Source of the DNA: Devosia equisanguinis
GTDB taxonomy: Bacteria; Pseudomonadota; Alphaproteobacteria; Rhizobiales; Devosiaceae
Length of the DNA stretch: 6,525 nt
Direction: 5' to 3'
Assembly: GCA_945888565.1 (NCBI GenBank)
Contig: CAMDAL010000240.1
Coordinates: 1 to 6,525, forward strand
How positions within the stretch are numbered: position 1 is the first letter of the stretch; every line of letters starts with the position of its first letter. The notes beneath the pieces were generated by a model that saw nothing but the letters and a program-made list of their open reading frames with translations, did no database searches and was not told the origin of the DNA. This document shows, piece after piece, positions 1 through 4,949 of this stretch. The translations under genes and the position numbers were made by a program.

Positions 1-87
1 GCCGAGGCGGACGTGCGAACGACAATCGACACCGCGCGGCTCAAAGGCGCAAATCCCTTCGACGTCATCCTCGCTACCCTCGCCTGA
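1..87 (+). CDS. C-terminal tail of a probable transposase (partial)
   Basis: Frame 1 is open from the window edge to TGA at 85-87 and gives 28 residues ending IDTARLKGANPFDVILATLA. The short pattern of a basic residue, glycine, a small polar residue and a hydrophobic end resembles tails of some DDE transposases, including IS66-type, as I recall them. This is too short to assign with confidence. The last 14 bases (74-87) overlap the 3' end of the disrupted AlpA-like frame on the other strand, as expected if that frame runs on into an inserted element. The 5' end lies outside the window. Confidence 0.4.
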   Translation, partial: AEADVRTTIDTARLKGANPFDVILATLA

Positions 88-286
88 ACGCGCCCAGAAC
101 GCGCCCAGAACGGTCAAAACGCGGCGTGCCCAAGGGGTGGGTAATTACGAAGAACCGGCGGCGGTTAATGATCAGCGGCCGGGGGAAGCCGAGCTGCTCG
201 TCTTGAAGCCAACGCCAGAGAGACATGTCGCTGATGCCGCCAAAGCGGGCGCGGACCTGTTTGGCGGTGAGAAACTTGGGTTCCAT
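74..286 (-). pseudogene. AlpA-like HTH regulator, C-terminus replaced
   Basis: The first 46 of 70 residues read as a small AlpA/excisionase-type DNA-binding protein. FLTAKQVRARFGG is the start of a winged-helix/MerR-like fold, MSLWRWLQDEQLGFPRP the recognition-helix region, and LIINRRRFF the strand before the wing. Such proteins activate excision or integrase genes in P4-like elements. The ATG at 286 has a GGAG seven bases upstream (294-297). After RRFF the usual ending with a conserved Trp/Glu helix is missing. The next 24 residues come from DNA beginning GTAATTACC, and the stop (TAG at 74-76) lies within the coding tail of the partial upstream gene. I infer truncation by an insertion. The first half might still bind DNA. 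It is the third same-strand gene after the integrase, with a 73-base gap. Confidence 0.6.
86..111. repeat. 11-bp tandem repeat, about 2.4 copies
   Basis: GAACGCGCCCA occurs at 86-96 and again at 97-107, followed by GAAC at 108-111. The repeat begins inside the stop codon of the partial upstream frame and lies in the noncoding tail before the proposed insertion-sequence terminus. It may be subterminal transposase-binding DNA or simple slippage. Confidence 0.75.
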
Positions 287-322
287 CGGGATGCTCCGTT
301 AGTTCGCGGGCATCCTCGTTAG
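287..322. repeat. Two spaced near-direct 16-bp repeats before alpA-like gene
   Basis: CGGGATGCTCCGTTAG (287-302) and CGGGCATCCTCGTTAG (307-322) share their first four and last six bases and start 20 bases apart, close to two helical turns. They lie directly in front of the AlpA-like start codon, and the first overlaps its Shine-Dalgarno site. The position and phasing fit operator sites for an autoregulator or excisionase, but this is inference. Confidence 0.4.
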
Positions 323-327
323 GTCCG

Positions 328-355
328 AGGGCATTGGCAGGGGGGGCAATGCCCT
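328..355 (-). terminator. Strong hairpin after the 263-residue gene
   Basis: AGGGCATTG (328-336) pairs perfectly with CAATGCCCT (347-355) across a 10-base loop that includes a run of seven G. It begins four bases past the stop of the minus-strand gene that ends at 360. There is no T-run after it on the minus strand, so it may slow or protect the transcript rather than terminate it intrinsically. It would separate the integrase pair from the AlpA-like gene. Confidence 0.45.
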
Positions 356-359
356 AAAC

Positions 360-1151
360 TCACTTCGCCATTACTTTGAGCGCTTCATCCACAAACTCTT
401 TGGCTGACAGCGGCGTGCTGGACCCCTTCTGCTCCTCGAATCTCTTGATCGTCCAATCGTAAAGATCCTTGGCCTCGCTAGGCGCCCGGACCGGCCTCTT
501 GGATGTCGCGGGGTTGTCGGACGTGTAGGGGGCCGCCCTACTCAGGTTTTTTCGGAACTCGGTAAGCTGTTTGGCATCCAGTCGAGATCTTCTTGCGACA
601 TAGCCGGCGGCTTGGTCGAGGCCCATTTCATTCAGGAGTATCGTAACCAACGCCGCGGCATAGGACTTTTCTATCAGATCCATCCGCCCCTTTTTCGCCG
701 TACCGGCAACATGCGGCGCGCGCTCAAATAGCGGATTGGAAATGCCTAGATTGGCATCATCGAAGGCGGCGATCAGTTCGAGAATGGGGTAACTGAGCGC
801 ATTCTCGATTTTGATTGTACGGAGATAATGAGAAATCGCGACAACTGCAGCATGGCACACCGCGCGACGCTCGTTTTCAGGTGGATCGTCTTCCTCTGGC
901 CGGGCAGAAGCAGCTTCGCGGAGTTCCCGAACCAGTTGAACCTGCGCGTCGCTTTGTTGCCGGGCAAAGGCCACAGCGGCGTATAGCCTGTCCACACCTT
1001 CTGGCGGCATCCCGCGACCGAGTTCGGCTAGGTTGGACGCAATTCTGTTGAGGTGTTCGTGAAATACCTCGACTGTGCTTGGCGACCCGTCGCCGTCGGG
1101 AGGCACCGCCAATGCTTCGGCAAGTCGGGCCTCGAAAATGTCATCGGCCAT
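360..1151 (-). CDS. Unrecognised 263-residue element protein
   Basis: I do not recognise the family. The protein is soluble-looking, with no signal peptide or clear membrane segment, and appears mostly helical. An acidic N-terminal third (with a PEEDDPPENE stretch near residue 90) precedes a helical middle. A basic linker (around TSKRPVRAPS) leads to a charged C-terminal segment ending ALKVMAK. I start it at the ATG at 1151, where an AGGG lies eight bases upstream. A TTG at 1157 would add two residues. The ATG overlaps the integrase stop by 11 bases (1141-1151), so the two genes are probably translationally coupled and co-transcribed. Parts of the gene look less GC-rich than the chromosomal genes to the right, which fits acquired DNA. 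Its position suggests a role in element mobility, regulation or cargo, but nothing in the sequence decides this. Confidence 0.8.
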   Translation of the reverse strand: MADDIFEARLAEALAVPPDGDGSPSTVEVFHEHLNRIASNLAELGRGMPPEGVDRLYAAVAFARQQSDAQVQLVRELREAASARPEEDDPPENERRAVCHAAVVAISHYLRTIKIENALSYPILELIAAFDDANLGISNPLFERAPHVAGTAKKGRMDLIEKSYAAALVTILLNEMGLDQAAGYVARRSRLDAKQLTEFRKNLSRAAPYTSDNPATSKRPVRAPSEAKDLYDWTIKRFEEQKGSSTPLSAKEFVDEALKVMAK

Positions 1152-2427
1152 GACCAAAACCCTGCCCTGTCAGCTTGACGACGTTGGAGCGGACTTCACC
1201 ACGCACGATGTCAGCTACCGCACCGGCCCAGCTTTCCAACGCACGCTGCTTCTCCGCGAGATAGTCGTGCCGATTGTAGATCGCGGCGACACCGCTCAGC
1301 ACGCCGCTCTTGTGGTTGAGGACGGCCTCGACGACGTGAATCGGATGACCGAGCCGTGCCATGCCGCTGGCCGCCGTTCGGCGTAGGTCGTGTAGCCGCC
1401 AGTCGGTGAGCTGGATGTTGGCGGGGTCGATGCCGCGCTCCCGCGCCTCAGCCTGAGCGACCTCAAGCATCCGCCGATCCAGAGCCGCCTTTCCCTTCGA
1501 CCAGCCCGAGATCGGCACCCGGCCGTCAGTGGTAAACAGCAGGCCGGAGCCGTCAATCCGTGGCACGGTGGCAAGGACTTCCCGCGCCAGCGGGCTGAGC
1601 GGTACGGTATGTGCCCGGCCATTCTTGGTGCGCCCAGCAGGGATCGACCAATTCGTTGCAACGCCGAGGTGCAGCTCGCCGTCGGTGAGGCCGCCGACCT
1701 CGCTTCTGCGCTGCCCAGTCAGCAGCAGGAGCCTCACCACCGCGTTGAAGAGACCCGCCGGCTCGGTCGCCATCCACAGCCAGCGGATTTCATCGTCGGT
1801 GAGGACCCGGTCGCGGTCCCTGCCCTCTTCGCTGGTGGGCTTGTCGACGCTGGCCGTTGGCAATGCCGGGAGAGGATCACCGTGCACCCTCACCCAAGCG
1901 AAGAAGGGCTTCAGGATGGCGAGCAGCCGATTTGCCGATATCGGGGCGCCGGCCTTCACCATCGCCTCGAGGATGGCGAGCACGTCGCGGCGCACCACGT
2001 CTTGAACCCGCTTCTCTCCGATGGCAGGGCGCACCCACTTATCGAGCAGCCGGCGAACCTCAGCGGTGCTTGAGGTTTTGTGCTCGCCTTCGTATTTCAC
2101 TAGATAATCGTCGATCAGGTCTTTGACCAAGTGCGAGCGGTCCCGCGCCCTCGCCCGAATAGCCTTGGCCTCGTCCACAGGATCGACGCCACGCTGAGCG
2201 CTCTTCATAGCCTCGAAAGCCTTCTCCCGCGCGTCACCCAGCCCGTAGGCCGGATAAGGTCCGATTGTCAGTTTGCGGGGTTTGCCGTCGGCGGGGGACC
2301 GGTACCGATAAGCCCAGCTCTTGGCGCCCGACGGCTGAACTACAAGGAACAGCCCATCACGGTCGGGCACTTCTCGGCGAGAGGGACCGGGCTTCAGCTT
2401 CTCGATGGCAGGCGCAGTAAGGGCCAA
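1141..2427 (-). CDS. P4-type tyrosine integrase (DUF4102 arm domain)
   Basis: Site-specific recombinase that would cut and rejoin DNA at attP and a tRNA attB through a covalent 3'-phosphotyrosine. With the TTG start at 2427 it has 428 residues, typical for P4-like integrases. The N-terminal arm-binding domain covers about residues 4-90 (LTAPAIEKLKPG, then DRDGLFLVV and AYRYR). A core-binding SAM-like domain follows (about 97-185), then the catalytic domain (about 205-400). Catalytic residues are visible: Arg240 in TGQRRSEV, Lys268 in GRTKNGR, His346 and Arg349 in LHDLRRT, His372 in LNHKSG, and the nucleophile Tyr384 in AAIYNRHDY. I chose the TTG because GGAG lies eight bases upstream and the product then begins MALTAP, as in relatives. 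A GTG at 2466 would add 13 residues but has no good ribosome site. The gene appears intact. Confidence 0.93.
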   Translation of the reverse strand: MALTAPAIEKLKPGPSRREVPDRDGLFLVVQPSGAKSWAYRYRSPADGKPRKLTIGPYPAYGLGDAREKAFEAMKSAQRGVDPVDEAKAIRARARDRSHLVKDLIDDYLVKYEGEHKTSSTAEVRRLLDKWVRPAIGEKRVQDVVRRDVLAILEAMVKAGAPISANRLLAILKPFFAWVRVHGDPLPALPTASVDKPTSEEGRDRDRVLTDDEIRWLWMATEPAGLFNAVVRLLLLTGQRRSEVGGLTDGELHLGVATNWSIPAGRTKNGRAHTVPLSPLAREVLATVPRIDGSGLLFTTDGRVPISGWSKGKAALDRRMLEVAQAEARERGIDPANIQLTDWRLHDLRRTAASGMARLGHPIHVVEAVLNHKSGVLSGVAAIYNRHDYLAEKQRALESWAGAVADIVRGEVRSNVVKLTGQGFGHGR

Positions 2428-2435
2428 CGGGCGGT

Positions 2436-2439
2436 CTCC
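2436..2439 (-). promoter_or_regulatory. Ribosome binding site deciding the integrase TTG start
   Basis: GGAG on the minus strand is followed by eight bases and then TTG at 2427-2425. The alternative GTG at 2466 has only a GGGG abutting it, which is too close to act as a ribosome site. The TTG start also places the tandem repeat at 2439-2460 in untranslated leader. Confidence 0.6.
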
Positions 2440-2460
2440 GGGGTAATCACGGGGTAACCA
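2439..2460. repeat. 11-bp tandem repeat in the integrase leader
   Basis: CGGGGTAATCA (2439-2449) is followed directly by CGGGGTAACCA (2450-2460), with one mismatch. Repeats of this size near an integrase gene and its attachment site are typical of arm-type integrase sites or operators for self-regulation. The function here is inferred from position alone. Confidence 0.5.
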
Positions 2461-2487
2461 AATCACCCCGTTAGGCCGTGTTGTGCA

Positions 2488-2500
2488 GTGTTACTAACAC
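2488..2500. promoter_or_regulatory. 13-bp palindrome GTGTTA-C-TAACAC
   Basis: This is a perfect 6-bp inverted repeat around one central base, about 60 bases upstream of the integrase TTG. A larger pairing (CGTGTT at 2477-2482 with AACACG at 2496-2501) overlaps it. It coincides with the -10 region of a possible integrase promoter, so it could be a repressor or excisionase operator. Confidence 0.45.
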
Positions 2501-2518
2501 GACGGAACACCATAGCAA
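2491..2518 (-). promoter_or_regulatory. Possible integrase promoter
   Basis: On the minus strand TTGCTA (2513-2518) and TAGTAA (2491-2496) are separated by 16 bases. They match the -35 consensus in four of six positions and the -10 in three. The match is weak, but the place is right for the integrase operon, and the -10 lies inside the 13-bp palindrome. Confidence 0.28.
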
Positions 2519-2589
2519 AACGCCAGCAAATCCGAGGCTCTTGTCATCCACAGATGTTATGCCAAGTAGGGCCGCGTTAGCTGCCGGTT

Positions 2590-2639
2590 TCGGTCTCCAA
2601 AACCGAGGGTCGAGGGTTCAAGTCCTTCTGCCCCTGCCA
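2590..2639 (+). pseudogene. 3' half of tRNA-Trp (attR-type scar)
   Basis: This is the 3' portion of a tRNA-Trp: anticodon stem TCGGT/ACCGA around loop CTCCAAA (anticodon CCA at 2597-2599), a five-base variable loop, T stem GAGGG/CCTTC with loop TTCAAGT, acceptor strand TGCCCCT, discriminator G and encoded CCA at 2637-2639. The 30 bases upstream form no D arm and do not begin with the matching acceptor strand (AGGGGCA expected), so no full tRNA can form. With an integrase alongside, this is best read as one of the two attachment-site copies. The exact crossover within it cannot be seen. Confidence 0.82.
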
Positions 2640-2870
2640 CCTGCACTCCCGGACATCGCTACGCGTAGCCTGCAGAATCAGTCGCCGATGCGCACGAACA
2701 CCATCTCGCTCGCCTTTCACAGCGTCAGGCCCCCTCCGGCGCCCGGAGGCGCTGAGCGTCGCGAGTTTGGCGAACTGCACCCGTGCCTGGGCCGGTTAGC
2801 ACCACCTGCTTGACTGCTGAGCCGACGACGCAAGGCAACACACCGCCTCTCGCGCGCGAATGCGGGGAGG
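2640..2870. other. Gene-free stretch with two short palindromes
   Basis: I see no convincing gene between the tRNA-Trp scar and the reductase stop. Two structures stand out: a perfect 12-bp palindrome GCTACGCGTAGC (2658-2669) and a 7-bp GC-rich hairpin, CCTCCGG/CCGGAGG with a three-base loop (2733-2749). Neither has a T-run, so neither is a clear intrinsic terminator. If the tRNA-Trp was once whole, its own terminator would be expected in the first part. Confidence 0.5.
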
Positions 2871-3707
2871 CTAGAGCATCTCCAGCGGCTGGCGACGCCG
2901 CGGGGGCGGGAACGCCTGGTCAAGCGCAGCGCGCTCGGCATCGGTAAGGCGGAGTTCGAGCGCGCCGAGGTTCTGCTCCATGCGCTGCAGGTTGCTGGTC
3001 TTGGGGATTGCCATCACCCCGGGCTTGTCCAGCACCCATGCAAGCGCGACCTGCGTGGCGGTAGCGCCGTGCGCCGCAGCGATCTCCTCGAGCGTGCCTT
3101 CATCGGACAGTTGCCCCTGCTCGATCGGCGAGTACGCCATCACCGGTATGGAGCGTTCCTGCTGCCAGGGGATCAGGTCGTGTTCGATGCCGCGGCGGGT
3201 CAGGTTGTAGAGCACCTGGTTGACGGCGCAATCGGCGCTGATGGTCGCCAGTTCCTCCATGTCATCAACATCAAAGTTGGAGACGCCCCAGCGCAGTATT
3301 TTTCCGGCGGCCTTGAGGTCATCGAAGGCGCGAACCGACTCTTCGAGCGGTGTACCGCCGCGCCAGTGCAGCAGGTAGAGGTCGAGCCGGTCGGTGCCGA
3401 GCCGCTTCAGGCTGTCCTCGCAGGCGCGGACGGTGCGCTGCCGCGAGGCATTGGATGGCAGCACCTTGCTGACGAGCCAGGTCGCGTCCCGCCTGCCGAG
3501 AATCGCTTCGCCCACCACCTGCTCGGCGCCGCCGCTGCCATACATCTCGGCGGTATCGATGAGGCTGATTCCCAGATCGAGGCCGCGACGGAGCGCTGCC
3601 ACTTCCGCATCGAAGCGGCCGCGGCTTTCGCCCATGTGCCAGGTGCCCATGCCGTAGACGGGAATCGTCGAGCCATCGGGCAGCGGCGTGGTTGGAATGG
3701 CGGTCAC
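2871..3707 (-). CDS. Aldo/keto reductase, YeaE-like
   Basis: Cytoplasmic NAD(P)H-dependent oxidoreductase that should reduce aldehydes or ketones to alcohols. It follows the E. coli YeaE pattern closely along its length, and YeaE acts on methylglyoxal, so detoxification of such carbonyls is plausible but the substrate is inferred. The 278 residues form one (beta/alpha)8 barrel. The catalytic tetrad is visible: Asp51 and Tyr56 in IDTAEMYG, Lys81 in LVSKVLP, and His114 in LYLLHWRGG. GVSNF (141-145) and the cofactor-phosphate loop AIPKTSNLQRMEQN (233-246) are typical. The start is GTG at 3707, with AGGAG seven bases upstream. The tRNA-Gly CCA end lies only 29 bases upstream on the same strand, leaving no room for a terminator and little for a promoter, so the gene may be transcribed with the tRNAs. 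Confidence 0.93.
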   Translation of the reverse strand: MTAIPTTPLPDGSTIPVYGMGTWHMGESRGRFDAEVAALRRGLDLGISLIDTAEMYGSGGAEQVVGEAILGRRDATWLVSKVLPSNASRQRTVRACEDSLKRLGTDRLDLYLLHWRGGTPLEESVRAFDDLKAAGKILRWGVSNFDVDDMEELATISADCAVNQVLYNLTRRGIEHDLIPWQQERSIPVMAYSPIEQGQLSDEGTLEEIAAAHGATATQVALAWVLDKPGVMAIPKTSNLQRMEQNLGALELRLTDAERAALDQAFPPPRRRQPLEML

Positions 3708-3714
3708 AAGCGCA

Positions 3715-3719
3715 CTCCT
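3715..3719 (-). promoter_or_regulatory. Ribosome binding site for the reductase GTG start
   Basis: AGGAG on the minus strand lies seven bases before the GTG at 3707-3705. It fills part of the 29-base gap between tRNA-Gly and the reductase and supports the GTG as the true start. Confidence 0.75.
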
Positions 3720-3736
3720 GATTATGTGTGAGGGAT

Positions 3737-3810
3737 TGGAGCGGGTGAAGGGAATCGAACCCTCGTATTCAGCTTGGAAGGCTGCTGCTCTACCATTGAG
3801 CTACACCCGC
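3737..3810 (-). tRNA. tRNA-Gly (anticodon TCC)
   Basis: A complete 74-base tRNA with encoded CCA. The acceptor arms are GCGGGTG and CACCCGC with discriminator T. The D arm is GCTC/GAGC, the anticodon loop CTTCCAA gives TCC (reads GGA and perhaps GGG), and the T loop is TTCGATT. It is the second tRNA of a Tyr-Gly pair, 77 bases downstream of tRNA-Tyr. Confidence 0.97.
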
Positions 3811-3837
3811 ATCGCAGGTTCCTGATAGCGAAGCGCC

Positions 3838-3860
3838 GCGCGCCCTGCAAGGCGTCGCGC
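3838..3860 (-). other. Hairpin in the tRNA-Tyr/tRNA-Gly spacer
   Basis: GCGCG (3838-3842) pairs with CGCGC (3856-3860), with a further short CCT/AGG pairing inside. It could be a processing stem between the two tRNAs. There is no T-run, so it is unlikely to terminate the transcript. Confidence 0.35.
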
Positions 3861-3887
3861 AACGTTCTGGCATCATGGAGGAAGGGG

Positions 3888-3972
3888 TGGTGGGAGAGGT
3901 AGGACTCGAACCTACGAAGGCGTAGCCAGCGGATTTACAGTCCGCCCCCTTTGCCGCTCGGGACACTCTCCC
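3888..3972 (-). tRNA. tRNA-Tyr (anticodon GTA)
   Basis: A complete 85-base class II tRNA with encoded CCA. The acceptor arms are GGGAGAG and CTCTCCC with discriminator A. The anticodon loop ACTGTAAAT region gives GTA. The long variable arm (GGCTACGCC-type) is typical of bacterial tRNA-Tyr, and the T arm is GTAGG/CCTAC around TTCGAGT. It is the first gene of the Tyr-Gly unit. Confidence 0.97.
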
Positions 3973-4043
3973 GGTCCCTTGGGAACCGCTGGCTTGCGCC
4001 AGGCGCCGAACCGGTGTGCAAGACCCCGGTGCAGCGCGTGCGG

Positions 4044-4072
4044 TTTATGTAGACCGAGGCCCGGACTGTCAA
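4044..4072 (-). promoter_or_regulatory. Promoter of the tRNA-Tyr/tRNA-Gly unit
   Basis: On the minus strand a perfect -35 TTGACA (4067-4072) and a -10 CATAAA (4044-4049, four of six matches) are separated by the ideal 17 bases. Transcription should start near 4037, about 65 bases before tRNA-Tyr. The GC-rich sequence after the -10 resembles the discriminator of stringently controlled stable-RNA promoters. Confidence 0.65.
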
Positions 4073-4146
4073 CACCGAATGTGACGCTTGAGCGATACTG
4101 CCGGGCATCGCTTGCCGCAGGGCCGCAAAACCGCTACCCGGTCAGC

Positions 4147-4902
4147 ATGAGCCGCAACAAGTTTCCGCCCAAGCCGAAGTACGATCCGGACACCGGCCCG
4201 GTCTATCTCTATGGTATCCATACGGTTCGCGCCGCGCTGGACAATCCGCTGCGCGAGCGGAAAGCCCTGCTCGCGACGCCGAACGCGTTGGCACGCCTCA
4301 CCGAAGGCGGCACCAGCCTCGCCGGCATGAAGCCGGTGGAGACAACGCCGAGAGAGCTCGACAAGCTGCTCGGCGCCGATGCGGTGCACCAGGGCGTGGC
4401 GCTCGAGGTGGAGCCGGTCTCGCGCTTCGGCCTCAAGGACATCGAACGGATGCGGCTGGTAGTGGTGCTCGACCAGTTGACCGATCCGCACAATGTCGGC
4501 GCGATTCTGCGCACCGCCTGTGCCTTCGGGGCCGATGCCGTCATCACCACGTCGCGCCATTCGCCGCGTGAAACCGGGGTGATGGCGAAGGCTGCCTCCG
4601 GCGCGCTCGATCTCGTGCCGCTGATCGAGGTGCGCAACCTCGGCGACGCGATCGAAACGCTCAAGGAACGCGGCCTGACGGTGATCGGGCTCGATTCCGA
4701 GGCCCCTGCCCCGCTGAAGCCGCGCACCGACGACGTGCCGATGGCGATCGTGCTCGGCTCCGAGGGCAAGGGCCTGCGGCTGCGCACCCGCGAACTGTGC
4801 GACGAGATGGTGCGGCTCGACATGCCGGGCGCGATAAAGTCGCTGAACGTTTCGAACGCCGCCGCCATCGCGCTGTTCGCGGCGACGGCCGGACGCCCAT
4901 AA
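4147..4902 (+). CDS. rlmB: TrmH/SpoU-family 23S rRNA methyltransferase
   Basis: SAM-dependent 2'-O-ribose methyltransferase, most likely the enzyme for the conserved guanosine (G2251 in E. coli) of the 23S rRNA peptidyl-transferase centre. The 251 residues contain a short basic N-terminal tail, an RNA-substrate-binding domain (about 18-90, opening VYLYGIHTVRAAL) and a SPOUT knot domain (about 100-250). All three SPOUT motifs are present: LDQLTDPHNVGAILRTA (109-125, with the catalytic Asn-Val-Gly-Ala and Arg), IVLGSEGKGL (201-210) and SLNVSNAAAIALF (232-244), so it should be active. The frame is open upstream to 3979, but I use the ATG at 4147, which begins just before family-like sequence and avoids the tRNA promoter. 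The ribosome site is weak. It diverges from the tRNA unit. Specificity within the family is inferred. Confidence 0.9.
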   Translation: MSRNKFPPKPKYDPDTGPVYLYGIHTVRAALDNPLRERKALLATPNALARLTEGGTSLAGMKPVETTPRELDKLLGADAVHQGVALEVEPVSRFGLKDIERMRLVVVLDQLTDPHNVGAILRTACAFGADAVITTSRHSPRETGVMAKAASGALDLVPLIEVRNLGDAIETLKERGLTVIGLDSEAPAPLKPRTDDVPMAIVLGSEGKGLRLRTRELCDEMVRLDMPGAIKSLNVSNAAAIALFAATAGRP

Positions 4903-4907
4903 GAAAA

Positions 4908-4929
4908 GCCGCGGACTTTCATCCGCGGC
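4908..4929. terminator. Bidirectional hairpin terminator
   Basis: GCCGCGGA (4908-4915) pairs perfectly with TCCGCGGC (4922-4929) around the loop CTTTCA. It lies between two convergent genes, ending at 4902 and 4950. On the minus strand the stem is followed by TTTTCTT, a good intrinsic terminator for the lipoprotein gene. On the plus strand the tail (CTTCTGTCATTT) is weaker. Confidence 0.82.
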
Positions 4930-4949
4930 CTTCTGTCATTTATCGTCGA

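Larger units (their letters stand above)
1..148 (+). mobile_element. Right end of a putative insertion sequence
   Basis: This stretch holds the 3' tail of a plus-strand reading frame (stop at 85-87) and about 60 bases of noncoding DNA ending in GTAATTAC (141-148). The family-like part of the neighbouring AlpA-like gene stops exactly at this motif: its minus-strand reading goes from CGGTTCTTC straight into GTAATTACCC. Several insertion sequence families, IS66 among them, have termini starting GTAA. I therefore infer that 148 is the right terminus of an element that broke the AlpA-like gene. The left terminus and target duplication are outside the window, so the family is unproven. Confidence 0.42.
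1..2639. mobile_element. Right-hand end of a tRNA-Trp-integrated element
   Basis: The sequence shows a complete P4-type tyrosine recombinase gene lying just inside a 3'-terminal half tRNA-Trp, with two further same-strand genes to its left. Integrases of this type commonly insert at the 3' end of a tRNA gene and leave a duplicated 3' fragment at the far end. The fragment reads on the plus strand and lacks the 5' half, so the element should extend leftward, and an intact tRNA-Trp should lie beyond the left edge of the window. I infer 2639 as the outer limit from the end of the tRNA homology. The left end is not in view, so element size and cargo are unknown. An insertion sequence seems to be nested inside it (1-148). 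Confidence 0.62.

Noticed and set aside
2428..2466. The GTG at 2466 as the integrase start
   Set aside because: It has no usable ribosome site and would put the 11-bp tandem repeat in the coding region. The TTG at 2427 has GGAG at ideal spacing and a family-like N-terminus.
2560..2639. A complete tRNA-Trp gene
   Set aside because: Upstream of the anticodon stem there is no D arm, and the 5' acceptor strand does not match TGCCCCT. Only the 3' half is present.
2577..2780. A 67-residue minus-strand frame containing GQKDLNPRPSVLET
   Set aside because: This peptide is the known spurious translation of a reversed tRNA 3' half and has no gene-like features.
2845..2871. GCCTC/GAGGC pairing around TCGCGCGCGA as a reductase terminator
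   Set aside because: The arms are short, the loop is irregular and there is no T-run. It is expected by chance in GC-rich DNA.
3979..4146. An N-terminal extension of the methyltransferase
   Set aside because: The extra 56 residues are Cys/Arg-rich and unlike the family, and they overlap the tRNA promoter on the other strand.
4209..4922. A 237-residue minus-strand open frame opposite the rRNA methyltransferase gene
   Set aside because: It is the mirror of a high-GC gene with all SPOUT motifs on the plus strand. The product is Ser/Arg-rich without domain features and runs through the terminator.
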